From: Burkholderiales bacterium | GTDB taxonomy: Bacteria; Pseudomonadota; Gammaproteobacteria; Burkholderiales; JAEUOS01 | DNA length: 62,965 nucleotides | Assembly: GCA_016790635.1 (NCBI GenBank) | Contig: JAEUOR010000079.1 | Coordinates: 1-62,965 of the forward strand | Direction: 5' to 3' | Shown here: positions 15,548-23,385 of the stretch, one piece after another | Layout: the number at the start of each line of letters is the position of its first letter | Numbering within the stretch: the first letter of the stretch is position 1 | Notes under the pieces: generated by a model | The model's database searches: none | Seen by the model: only the letters and a program-made list of their open reading frames with translations | What the model was told of the DNA's origin: nothing | Translations under genes and position numbers: made by a program

Positions 15548-16545
15548 CGTGCGAATCCCATCGCGTTGCCGGTGCCCGCCTCGGTGCGATAGCAGGGCAC
15601 GTAGTCGATCAGGTCGAAGCGCTTTCCGGCCGCATGCATGGCGGAAGCCACCGGGTACCAGTTCTTCATCTCCGAGGTGTTGCCCAGGAACAGGTTTTCC
15701 TCCACGCCCGCGAGCAAGGTCTCATCGTGGTTCCGGAAGCCTTGCAGGAAGCGCGCATCGAGTTCTTCGTCGACCACGAAATGCGTCCAGCCGCCGGAGG
15801 CGACCAGGACCACGCGCAGGTCGTTCGGCCATGCCGCGATCGCGCCGGCCAACGCACGGCCGAAGGCGAGGCAGCGTGCCGCGCTGGGGATGTTGTCCGG
15901 CACGCCGCCATTGACGAATACCGGCACGGTGCGCGGCGGTTGGTCCTGCATGATGCGCCGGTAGATGAAACCGAAGGCATGCGGTATGCCCTGCTGGCGA
16001 TCCTCGCCTTTGGGCAGGCGCGCGGACTGTGCGACATCAAAGCCGGCTCCCGTGAGCGAACGCACCATGGAGCGCGCCAGGTCCGGCGCGCCGGGATAGG
16101 TCGCGCCTTCGGGCGGGCAGTGGCCGGCCTCTGCGATGGCGATCCCTGGCGGCAGCCTGGCGCGCCGCGCCTCGTCCAGCGGCACGTTGGCGATCGTCTC
16201 GCCCGTGTAGACCGTGAACGCACCCGTGAAGTCGTCCTGGAACACCTCGCGCTGGTCGTTGCCGACGATCACCGCGACATCCGGGGCGGCGGCACGAAAC
16301 GCCTGCGCCAACCGGTCCAGTGCGCGCTGGCAACGCGCAAAGCGGGCTTCGCGTTCGGGCAAGGCGGCCTCGCCGGTGAAGTCCTTGTCGCGCCGCGCCT
16401 TGAGGGTGGCGAAGTCGATCAGGGCGCCTCGATAGGCGTGACGCGGATTGTTGCGGTCCGCACCGGCGCGCAAGTCCCACTGTGCCGGCGGTGTGGCCAG
16501 CATGGGGCCATGCGAAGAACCCAGCCCGAGGACGATCTGCGCCAT
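15538..16545 (-). CDS. LigB-type extradiol ring-cleavage dioxygenase
   Basis: 335 aa. Class III extradiol dioxygenase related to the catalytic subunit LigB of protocatechuate 4,5-dioxygenase. His12 in GLGSSHGPML matches the LigB iron ligand position; IVGNDQREVF and VVLVASGGWTHFVVDEELDARFL give the other active-site strands. No small LigA-like alpha subunit is found nearby, so it must act alone, recruit another subunit, or use the extra N-terminal residues as lid. It would open a dihydroxylated ring formed by the Rieske or flavin oxygenases of the same cluster. Confidence 0.86.
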   Translation of the reverse strand: MAQIVLGLGSSHGPMLATPPAQWDLRAGADRNNPRHAYRGALIDFATLKARRDKDFTGEAALPEREARFARCQRALDRLAQAFRAAAPDVAVIVGNDQREVFQDDFTGAFTVYTGETIANVPLDEARRARLPPGIAIAEAGHCPPEGATYPGAPDLARSMVRSLTGAGFDVAQSARLPKGEDRQQGIPHAFGFIYRRIMQDQPPRTVPVFVNGGVPDNIPSAARCLAFGRALAGAIAAWPNDLRVVLVASGGWTHFVVDEELDARFLQGFRNHDETLLAGVEENLFLGNTSEMKNWYPVASAMHAAGKRFDLIDYVPCYRTEAGTGNAMGFARWQ

Positions 16546-16547
16546 GC

Positions 16548-17399
16548 TCAGCCGCCGACTTCGTTGGGGCGCCAGCGCGAAAAGCGGCGCTGGATGCGAT
16601 CGGCGATCGCGGTGATCACGATGCCGGCGGTCGCGGTGATGAGCACGCCGCACAAGAGCAGGTCGGTGGCGAAGGTCTGGCCGGCGTAGGCGATCATGAA
16701 GCCGATGCCCTCGTTGCCCGCAAAGAGCTCGCCGACGATCACGCCGATCAGTCCGTGCGCGACGCCCTGGCGCACCCCGGCCAGGATGAAGGGCACCGAG
16801 GAAGGCAGCGCGATGGTGAGGAAGATCTGCCGGTCCAGCGCGCAGTAGGCGCGCGCCGCCTTGAGCAGGTCGGGATCGAGGTTCTTGACCCCGGCGATGG
16901 TGTTGATGAGGATCGGGAACAGGGCGGCTAAGAAGATGATGAACACCTTGGACCACATGCCGATGCCGAACCAGATGATGATGAGCGGAATGAAGGCGAT
17001 GCGCGGCGTGGCATAGAAGGCGTTCAGGAACGGATCGACCACCATGCGAAAGTGCCGGTACCAGCCGAGCAGGATGCCCAGCGGGATCGCGACCAGGCAG
17101 GCGAGCCCGAAGCCGACCGCGAAATTGCGCCCGCTGTAGGCCATGTCGGACAGCAGGTTGCCCTCGATCAGTTCGTGCACGAAGCGCTTGGCCACTGCCG
17201 AGGGGCCGCTGAAGAATAGGGGAGAAATGCGGCCGGCCTGCCAGAGGATCTCCCAAATGACCAGCACCACGGCAACCGCGACGCTGCCCAGCACCAGCGC
17301 GGTGTTGCGTTGAAACCAGGTCTGGCGCGGGCGTTCGCGGACTGGCGCAACAGGCACGCCGGGCGAGCCACGGGCCAGGGCGGAAGGAGGGACGCTCAT
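16548..17399 (-). CDS. ABC transporter permease (SsuC/TauC type)
   Basis: 283 aa, about six membrane segments with the permease EAA-like loop around NLDPDLLKAARAYCALDRQIFLTIALPSSVP. Belongs to the nitrate/sulfonate/taurine permease family, forming a homodimer with the ATPase encoded next. With the dioxygenase and aldolase directly downstream, it most likely imports an aromatic acid or sulfonate. Start ATG 17399 is 10 bp from the ATPase stop. Confidence 0.9.
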   Translation of the reverse strand: MSVPPSALARGSPGVPVAPVRERPRQTWFQRNTALVLGSVAVAVVLVIWEILWQAGRISPLFFSGPSAVAKRFVHELIEGNLLSDMAYSGRNFAVGFGLACLVAIPLGILLGWYRHFRMVVDPFLNAFYATPRIAFIPLIIIWFGIGMWSKVFIIFLAALFPILINTIAGVKNLDPDLLKAARAYCALDRQIFLTIALPSSVPFILAGVRQGVAHGLIGVIVGELFAGNEGIGFMIAYAGQTFATDLLLCGVLITATAGIVITAIADRIQRRFSRWRPNEVGG

Positions 17400-17409
17400 G
17401 GGTTTCCTT

Positions 17410-18267
17410 TCAATCCGGCGCGCGCACCACGCCGATGCGCGCCGATTCTTCCTCGATCAAGGACCAGACGCTGTCGACCAGGCGCAGGAACTCCGGGTCG
17501 CGCTTGACCGACAGGGCACGCGGGCGCGCGAAGGGAACGGCGAATTCGCGCTTGATGCGCCCGGGCCTGGTGCCCATCACGACCACGCGGTCGGCCAGGT
17601 AGGCCGCCTCGTCGATCTGGTGGGTGATGAAGAGCACGGTCTTTTTCTGTTTGGCCCAGATTTTCAGGAGTTCGGACTGCATGAACTCGCGTGTCTGCGC
17701 GTCCAGCGCGGCAAACGGCTCATCCATCAGCAGCACCTCGGGGTCGGTTGCCAGCGCCCGCGCCAGGTTGACGCGCTGCTGCATGCCGCCCGACAGTTCC
17801 GAGGGGTAGCGGCCCTCGAAACCGGACAGGCCCACCAGGGCGATGAAATGCGCCGCGCGCTCGCGCATGGTGGCTTCGTCGAAGCGCCGCTGCATCTCCA
17901 TGCCATAGCGCACGTTGCCGGTGACCGTGCGCCAGGGCAGGAGGCTGGCGTGCTGGAACACCACCGCGCGCGAGATGCCCGGGCCATTGACCAGTGCTCC
18001 GCCGATGCGCAGCGATCCTTCGTCGTATTTCAAGAGCCCGGCAACGACGTTCAAGAGCGTGGTCTTGCCGCACCCCGAGGGACCCACGATGCAGACGAAC
18101 TCGCCGTCGGCAACCGCAAGCGAGACGTCCGCGAAGGCCAGGAACTCGCGCTCCTCGCGCTCCAGCCAGTAGCGGTAGGTGAGGCGCTCGATGTCGAGCT
18201 TGATCTCGCGCGTGCCTGCGGCACGGGCCTCCGGATCGATCATGCCCGCCATGGCCGGGGCATTCAT
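17410..18267 (-). CDS. ABC transporter ATPase (SsuB/TauB type)
   Basis: 285 aa. Walker A GPSGCGKTT, Q-loop VVFQHASLLPW, signature LSGGMQQRVNLARAL, Walker B VLLMDEPFAALD and H-loop ITHQIDEA are all present. The N-terminal 45 residues before FADVSLAV are longer than average. It energises the permease encoded next; the gene start overlaps the binding-protein stop (ATGA). Confidence 0.92.
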   Translation of the reverse strand: MNAPAMAGMIDPEARAAGTREIKLDIERLTYRYWLEREEREFLAFADVSLAVADGEFVCIVGPSGCGKTTLLNVVAGLLKYDEGSLRIGGALVNGPGISRAVVFQHASLLPWRTVTGNVRYGMEMQRRFDEATMRERAAHFIALVGLSGFEGRYPSELSGGMQQRVNLARALATDPEVLLMDEPFAALDAQTREFMQSELLKIWAKQKKTVLFITHQIDEAAYLADRVVVMGTRPGRIKREFAVPFARPRALSVKRDPEFLRLVDSVWSLIEEESARIGVVRAPD

Positions 18268-19355
18268 GTGCCGAAGGCTTCCTTGAGCTTGCGGTCCTGC
18301 TCGGCCTTGATGCCGGGTCCGAACAGCTTCTCGAACCAGCCCTCGCGGATCAGTCGAATGACTACCGAGTTGTCGACCAGCTGGCGGAAATCGAAGCTCT
18401 TCAAGGCCGGATTGGCGTCGCCGTCGCGCTCGACGCCGGATGCGATCGCGCCCTTCAGGATCATCGGGATGCGATCGAGCAGGTTGTCCTTCAGATACAG
18501 GTCGTAGACACGCGCGGTATCGACCGGCGTCTCGGCGCGATTCTGCGCCGAATAGCTCTTGATGGCCTGCACCTTGTCTTCGTAGAAGCGCTTGATCGCT
18601 TCCGCGTGTGCCTTGATGATGGCCTCGGGCACCGCCGGATTCTGGGCCGCGAAGTTCTTGCGGAACAGGTAGACCGTGGAGACGAAGATGTCCGGAAACT
18701 CCGAGATGTAGGCGAGATTGACGAACTCGCCGCCGTCGATGAGCTTGAAGAACGAAGGTGTGGTCAGGAGCGCCGCGTCCACCTGGCCCGCCACCAGGGT
18801 CGCGACGCGGCCGGCCGCGTCCGCGCCGCTAGGTACCCAGATCACCTCGCGCGGCCCGATGCCATATTTCTTGAGCATCGACACCGTGAAGTGATACGGC
18901 GTATCGCCGACGCGTCCGACGCCGATCTTCTTGCCCTTCAGGTCCTGGCCGCGCTTGATGGTCTTTCTGGCCACCAGGCCGAAGCTGCCCTTGTTGAGCG
19001 AGGAACCCATCGCGATGAAGGACGCGTCCTTGGTCGCCGCGTTCATGACCGGGTCGATGCCGTAGTTGGCCATCTGCGCCTCGCCGGAGGTGAGCATGGC
19101 GATGCCGGCCGGATGCACGCCGAAGACCAGATTGACATCCAGGCCGTATTTTTCATACAGGCCGGTGTCCTTGGCGATGAACATGGGCCACGACGCGCCG
19201 CTGCGGGTCGGGAAGGAGATGGTGATCTTGCGCGGGGCCTGGGCGCGCGCGCGCGGAGCGGCCAGCGCGCCCGCCGCCGCGAGGGCGCCTGCGCCGAGCA
19301 GGTGCCGACGTCGGGAGGGAAGGACGGGCGGGTGGATCGAGATCGGCGGCTTCAT
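18264..19355 (-). CDS. ABC transporter substrate-binding protein (NMT1/SsuA type)
   Basis: 363 aa. The N-terminus carries a twin-arginine-like signal (PSRRRHLLGAGALAAAG, cleavage after ARAQ). The mature part has the two-lobe periplasmic binding fold of nitrate/sulfonate/taurine binding proteins: PMFIAKDTGLYEKYGLDV, LKGKKIGVGRVGDTPY, and PEAIIKAHAEAIKRFYED. It delivers the substrate to the permease/ATPase pair. First structural gene after the regulator; stop/start overlaps on both sides suggest strong coupling. Confidence 0.9.
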   Translation of the reverse strand: MKPPISIHPPVLPSRRRHLLGAGALAAAGALAAPRARAQAPRKITISFPTRSGASWPMFIAKDTGLYEKYGLDVNLVFGVHPAGIAMLTSGEAQMANYGIDPVMNAATKDASFIAMGSSLNKGSFGLVARKTIKRGQDLKGKKIGVGRVGDTPYHFTVSMLKKYGIGPREVIWVPSGADAAGRVATLVAGQVDAALLTTPSFFKLIDGGEFVNLAYISEFPDIFVSTVYLFRKNFAAQNPAVPEAIIKAHAEAIKRFYEDKVQAIKSYSAQNRAETPVDTARVYDLYLKDNLLDRIPMILKGAIASGVERDGDANPALKSFDFRQLVDNSVVIRLIREGWFEKLFGPGIKAEQDRKLKEAFGT

Positions 19356-20161
19356 GACGGTGTCTCCGTGGTTTTTTGTCCGGGCGGGGCCGGCGCGTCG
19401 CCGGCGAAGCGATTGGCGCGGATCACGCGCAGGCGCCGCACCATCTGTTCGCGCGCGCCGTCGGCGTCGCCGGCTTCGATGTGGCCCAGCAACTTGGCGT
19501 GCGCTTCGACCGCGCGCGCGGCGATATCCGGCGTGGTGTGGCGCGCGTAGGCCGGCAGCAGCATGTGACGCAGCGCGCGAAACTGGGCGATCAGCGCGCG
19601 GTTGTGCGAGGCCTCGACGACGCCCAAGTGAAAGCGCATCGACAGGTCGGTGAATTCCGCCGGCGATCCGATCAGGCGCTTCAGTTCCTCGAGCAATCCG
19701 CGCAGGAGTGTCAGGTCGGCCGGCGTGGCGTGGCGTGCCGCGAGTTCTGCGGCCATGGCCTCGATGCCGATCTGCGCGTCCAGCATTTCGCTCCCGGAAA
19801 TGCCGATCAGTTTGAGCTGCACGGCCAGCGCGTCGGCAAAAAGTTCGGCGTTGCCGTGGGCGATCACCGCGCCGCCCTTGGCACCGGCGCGGATGGTGAC
19901 AATGCCGACCGCGGCCAGCGAGCGCAGCGCGTCGCGCGCGGCCATGCGCGAGACGCCGAAGTCGCGCGCGATCGAGCCTTCAGTACCCAGGAAGTCGCCC
20001 GGTTTCAACTTGTCGGCAAAGAGCGCGCGCCGTACCTGGCTGACGATGCGCCACGACAGGGTGTCGGACTGCACCGGCTCCCACAGCGAGGGCGCGGGGG
20101 TGGCGTCGGACGGGTCGAATCCGGTCGTCCAGGCGGGCGCCGGGCTTTGCTCAAGTTGCAT
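19352..20161 (-). CDS. FadR-subfamily GntR transcriptional regulator
   Basis: 269 aa. N-terminal winged helix (IVSQVRRALFADKLKPGDFL, EGSIARDFGVSRMAARDALRSLAAVGIV) and a C-terminal all-helical FCD ligand domain (MRFHLGVVEASHNRALIAQFRALRHMLLPAY). FCD regulators usually sense a carboxylic acid. It heads the leftward catabolic operon. ATG 20161 is used because TATTAT lies exactly 6 nt upstream within an 18-bp operator-like repeat; an in-frame extension to 20233 would translate the operator. It probably represses both its own operon and the divergent HD/oxygenase operon. Confidence 0.9.
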   Translation of the reverse strand: MQLEQSPAPAWTTGFDPSDATPAPSLWEPVQSDTLSWRIVSQVRRALFADKLKPGDFLGTEGSIARDFGVSRMAARDALRSLAAVGIVTIRAGAKGGAVIAHGNAELFADALAVQLKLIGISGSEMLDAQIGIEAMAAELAARHATPADLTLLRGLLEELKRLIGSPAEFTDLSMRFHLGVVEASHNRALIAQFRALRHMLLPAYARHTTPDIAARAVEAHAKLLGHIEAGDADGAREQMVRRLRVIRANRFAGDAPAPPGQKTTETPS

Positions 20162-20163
20162 CA

Positions 20164-20181
20164 AAAAATAATATGTTATTA
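20164..20181. promoter_or_regulatory. Operator copy 1 of the GntR divergon
   Basis: AAAAATAATATGTTATTA. The core AATAA-TATG-TTATT is itself a palindrome, and the whole 18-mer is the exact reverse complement of the copy at 20264-20281. It contains the -10 (TATTAT, 20173-20168 on the minus strand) of the gntR promoter, whose -35 TTGCGG lies at 20196-20191 with 17-bp spacing. Confidence 0.75.
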
Positions 20182-20249
20182 AAGTAAGGGCCGCAAGGTG
20201 CCAGGCATCACAATCGATTGCGCGTTGCAGCAAGGATTTAGCTGGAGTT

Positions 20250-20277
20250 TTGCGTCAGTTCAGTAATAACATATTAT
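20250..20277 (+). promoter_or_regulatory. Promoter of the HD/Rieske oxygenase operon
   Basis: TTGCGT (20250-20255) and TATTAT (20272-20277) with a 16-bp spacer form a sigma-70-like promoter firing rightward, the mirror image of the gntR promoter (TTGCGG-17-TATTAT, minus strand). The -10 lies inside operator copy 2, so GntR binding should block polymerase. Confidence 0.6.
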
Positions 20278-20281
20278 TTTT
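20264..20281. promoter_or_regulatory. Operator copy 2 of the GntR divergon
   Basis: TAATAACATATTATTTTT, exact reverse complement of copy 1, with matching positions 100 bp apart (about ten helical turns), which would favour looping or cooperative binding of two GntR dimers on the same DNA face. AT content is in stark contrast to the surroundings. Confidence 0.75.
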
Positions 20282-20297
20282 AAGCCGCTCCAAGCGC

Positions 20298-21023
20298 ATG
20301 TCGCAAAACCCCGCCCTGGATCGCAAGGTTGTCAAGTCGGTGCTGTTCGATTCCGGCGAACGCGATCCGCGACTGCCTTTCCAGCGCCAGGCCGAGTGGG
20401 GGCCGCCCGGCTCGCCCATCACCTTCCTGATGGGGGATGATCCGCGCCTGCCCACGATGCCCGCCAGGCCGACCTTGATCGATTTCTTCCGGCTGCGGTT
20501 CTCGGCTTCGACCGTGCACCACCTGCTGCAAAGTGCCACCCATGCCTTGACCGCCGGCCTGCCCGAGAAGATCGTGCTGGCCTGCCTCCTGCACGACATC
20601 GCGGTGGCCGGATTCATCCGCGGTGACCATGGTTACTGGGGCGCGCAGCTCATCGAGCCCTACGTCGATCCCGAGGTCGCCTGGGCGATCCGCTACCACC
20701 AGGCACTGCGCTTCTTTCCGGATGCCGAGGCCGGCTACGCCTACCCGCAAACCTATGTCGGATGGTTCGGCGCCGACTACAAGCCGGACGCCTACATCGA
20801 GGCGGCGTATCGCGAAGCGCGCGCGCACAAGTGGTACGCGACGGCGCGCCTGATCACCATCCACGACATCTACTCGCAGGACAAGGAGGCCAAGGTCAGC
20901 CTGGACGCCTTTGTCGACATCATCGGGCGCAATTTCCGCCAGCCTGCCGAGGGACTGGGATTCGATGCCAGCCCGGTGGCGCACATGTGGCGCACCATGA
21001 TCTGGCCGACCCGTTTCCTGTGA
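20298..21023 (+). CDS. HD-domain protein (putative phosphohydrolase)
   Basis: 241 aa. Contains the HD metal-dependent phosphohydrolase pattern: STVHHLLQSATHAL (His74/75), CLLHDIAVAG (His99-Asp100) and a later AIRYHQALRFFP. HD proteins with this layout occur beside Rieske oxygenases but their substrate is unknown. I start at ATG 20298; the TTG at 20250 that also opens this frame is the -35 element of the promoter, and a start there would translate the operator. The operon continues directly into the oxygenase (7 bp gap). Confidence 0.8.
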   Translation: MSQNPALDRKVVKSVLFDSGERDPRLPFQRQAEWGPPGSPITFLMGDDPRLPTMPARPTLIDFFRLRFSASTVHHLLQSATHALTAGLPEKIVLACLLHDIAVAGFIRGDHGYWGAQLIEPYVDPEVAWAIRYHQALRFFPDAEAGYAYPQTYVGWFGADYKPDAYIEAAYREARAHKWYATARLITIHDIYSQDKEAKVSLDAFVDIIGRNFRQPAEGLGFDASPVAHMWRTMIWPTRFL

Positions 21024-21030
21024 GCGCATC

Positions 21031-22308
21031 GTGCTGAACGAGGAACGCAACCGTACCCTGACCCAAGTCGGCCGCGGCACGCCCATGGGCGAGCTCCTGC
21101 GGCGGCACTGGATGCCGGTGGCGGGCGTGGCCGAGTTCGATGACACGCCGATCCGCGCCTTGCGCCTCATGGGCGAAGACCTGGTCCTGTACAAGGACCT
21201 CGGCGGCAAGTTCGGCCTCATCGACCGGCGTTGCGCGCACCGGCGCGCCGACCTTCTCCATGGTTACGTGGAACCGGACGGACTGCGCTGCAGTTATCAC
21301 GGCTGGAACTATGACGCGACGGGCCGCTGCATCGGCCAGCCGTACGAGGATATCGCCCACCCCGAACTCAACGCCAAGGACAGCGTGCGCATCACGGCCT
21401 ACCCGGTCGAGATCAAGGCCGGCCTGGTGTGGGCCTATCTGGGACCGGCGCCGGCGCCGCTGGTGCCGGACTGGGAGCCCTTTTCCTGGGGCAACGGCTT
21501 TGCGCAAGTCGTGATTTCTGAGGTGCCGTGCAACTGGCTGCAATGCCAGGAGAACTCGATCGACCCCGTGCATTTTGAGTGGACCCATTCCAACTGGAAG
21601 ACGCGCCTTGCCGGCCGCACCGGTCCCTACGCGCCGACCCATCTCAAGGTCGGCTTCGAGGAGTTCGAGTTCGGCCTGGTGTACAAGCGCATCCGCGAGG
21701 ACACCAGCGAAAAGGACCCGCTGTGGGTCATCGGCCGCACCTGCCTGTGGCCCAACGCGTTTTTCCTGGGCGACCATTTCGAGTGGCGCGTACCGATCGA
21801 CGACGAGAACACGCTCTCGGTCACTTGGTCGTTCATGCGCGTGCCGCGCGAGTCCGAGCCCTATGTGCAGGAACGCATTCCTGCCTGGCGCGGCCCGACG
21901 GTCGACGCCGATGGACGATGGATCACCTCGCACGTCATGAACCAGGACTTCGTCGCCTGGAGCGGGCAGGGGCGCATCGCCGACCGCACGCAGGAGCACC
22001 TGGCGCCGTCGGACGCCGGCATCGTCATGCTGCGCAAGCGTCTCTTCGACGACCTGAAGGCGCTCGAAGAGGGGCGCGACCCGCGCGGCATCCTGCGCGA
22101 CCCCGCGAAGAACCTCGCCGTGCGCCTGCCGGTTGCGGCGCGCCGCGCGCTGACCGAAGGCATGACTCGCGCCGAGCTCCTGGCCCACCCGCAGTTCAAG
22201 GGCATGCTCGCCGACTACGTGTTCCAGGCCGGCCAGCCGCGGGCGGTGCGCGCGGAGTTCGAACGCGCCATGGGGCTCATTCCCGGCACCGGCCAATTCG
22301 CCTCCTAG
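21031..22308 (+). CDS. Rieske non-heme iron ring-hydroxylating oxygenase, alpha subunit
   Basis: 425 aa, GTG start. Rieske ligands Cys68-Ala-His70 and Cys87-Ser-Tyr-His90 (CSYHGWNYD), then the bridging Asp and the mononuclear iron ligands in ENSIDPVHFEWTH. The opening RGTPMGELLRRHWMPV is typical of phthalate-4,5-dioxygenase-like and aromatic O-demethylase-like alpha subunits, which need no beta subunit. It would hydroxylate or demethylate the imported aromatic acid, with electrons probably through the Rieske ferredoxin at 11333-11653. Confidence 0.92.
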   Translation: MLNEERNRTLTQVGRGTPMGELLRRHWMPVAGVAEFDDTPIRALRLMGEDLVLYKDLGGKFGLIDRRCAHRRADLLHGYVEPDGLRCSYHGWNYDATGRCIGQPYEDIAHPELNAKDSVRITAYPVEIKAGLVWAYLGPAPAPLVPDWEPFSWGNGFAQVVISEVPCNWLQCQENSIDPVHFEWTHSNWKTRLAGRTGPYAPTHLKVGFEEFEFGLVYKRIREDTSEKDPLWVIGRTCLWPNAFFLGDHFEWRVPIDDENTLSVTWSFMRVPRESEPYVQERIPAWRGPTVDADGRWITSHVMNQDFVAWSGQGRIADRTQEHLAPSDAGIVMLRKRLFDDLKALEEGRDPRGILRDPAKNLAVRLPVAARRALTEGMTRAELLAHPQFKGMLADYVFQAGQPRAVRAEFERAMGLIPGTGQFAS

Positions 22309-22337
22309 TTCAATCCCACGCTTCGGAGACAGACCGC

Positions 22338-23342
22338 ATGATCATCGACTGCCACGGCCACGTCAGCGCACCGGCCGAACTGTGGGCCTACAAGGCATCC
22401 ATCCTCTCGCATCGCGGCGCGCACGGGCGCGGCAAGGTCATGGTGACCGACGACGAGATCCGCCGCGCGTGCAACAAGGTCGAGATGGCGCCGGTCGGGC
22501 ACCTCGACATGCTGAAAAAGAACCGCATCGACATGCAGCTGATCTCGCCGCGGCCCTTCCAGATGATGCACAGCGCCAAGCCGGCGCGCGTGGTGCACTG
22601 GTTCACCGAAGAGACCAACAACATCATTCATCGCCAGACCCAGCTCTACGACGGTTTCTTTTTCGGTGTGTGCGGGCTGCCGCAAGTGGCGGGTGCGCCG
22701 ATCGAGGAGGCCTTGCCGGAGCTGACGCGCTGCGTCACCGAACTCGGCTTCAAGGGCTGCATCCTGAACCCCGACCCGTTCGAGAACAGTGGCACCGAGG
22801 CGCCGGCGTTGGGCGATCGCTACTGGTATCCGCTCTACGAAAAGCTCTGCGAACTCGACGTGCCGGCGCACATCCATGCCACCGGCTCGCACTCCGAGCG
22901 CACCCCCTACACGGTGCACTTCATCAACGAGGAGACCATCGCCGTTTACGGCCTGGTCAATTCGGACGTCTTCAAGGACTTCCCGTCGCTCAAGATCGTC
23001 TGCTCGCACGGCGGCGGCGCGGTGCCCTACCAGGTGGGGCGCTTCCAGTCGTCCTCGATGCGCAAGCCTGGCGGCCAGCGCTTCATCGACGGCATGAAGA
23101 AGCTCTACTACGACACGGTGCTGTATTCCGAGGGCGGACTCAAGCTCTTGATCGATCTGGTCGGCCCGGAGCGTTGCCTTTTCGGCGCCGAGTGTCCCGG
23201 CGTCGGTTCGGCGGTCAACCCCGTGACCGGCACCACCTTCGACGACATCGCGCCCATCATCGAGTCCTTCGACTGGCTCACCGCGGCGCAGAAAAAGATG
23301 ATCTTCGAGGACAACGCGCGCGCGCTCTTCAAGCTGGCGTGA
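22338..23342 (+). CDS. LigJ-like amidohydrolase (4-oxalomesaconate hydratase family)
   Basis: 334 aa. Starts MIIDCHGHVSAPAELW, giving the Cys-His-Gly-His metal motif seen in LigJ-type hydratases of the protocatechuate 4,5-cleavage pathway; further metal residues in AHIHATGSHSE, IVCSHGGGAVPYQ and GAECPGVGS. LigJ hydrates 4-oxalomesaconate to CHA, the substrate of the RraA/LigK-type aldolase encoded on the other arm. Homology supports a hydratase/hydrolase of ring-fission products; exact substrate inferred. Follows the oxygenase by 29 bp. Confidence 0.84.
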   Translation: MIIDCHGHVSAPAELWAYKASILSHRGAHGRGKVMVTDDEIRRACNKVEMAPVGHLDMLKKNRIDMQLISPRPFQMMHSAKPARVVHWFTEETNNIIHRQTQLYDGFFFGVCGLPQVAGAPIEEALPELTRCVTELGFKGCILNPDPFENSGTEAPALGDRYWYPLYEKLCELDVPAHIHATGSHSERTPYTVHFINEETIAVYGLVNSDVFKDFPSLKIVCSHGGGAVPYQVGRFQSSSMRKPGGQRFIDGMKKLYYDTVLYSEGGLKLLIDLVGPERCLFGAECPGVGSAVNPVTGTTFDDIAPIIESFDWLTAAQKKMIFEDNARALFKLA

Positions 23343-23385
23343 CGATCGGCTATCCTCGGGGCAATTTGTGACCCGGGGGTAAGCG

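Noticed and set aside
20250..20297. TTG at 20250 as start of the HD-domain gene
   Set aside because: It coincides with the -35 of the promoter and would translate through the operator; ATG 20298 avoids both.
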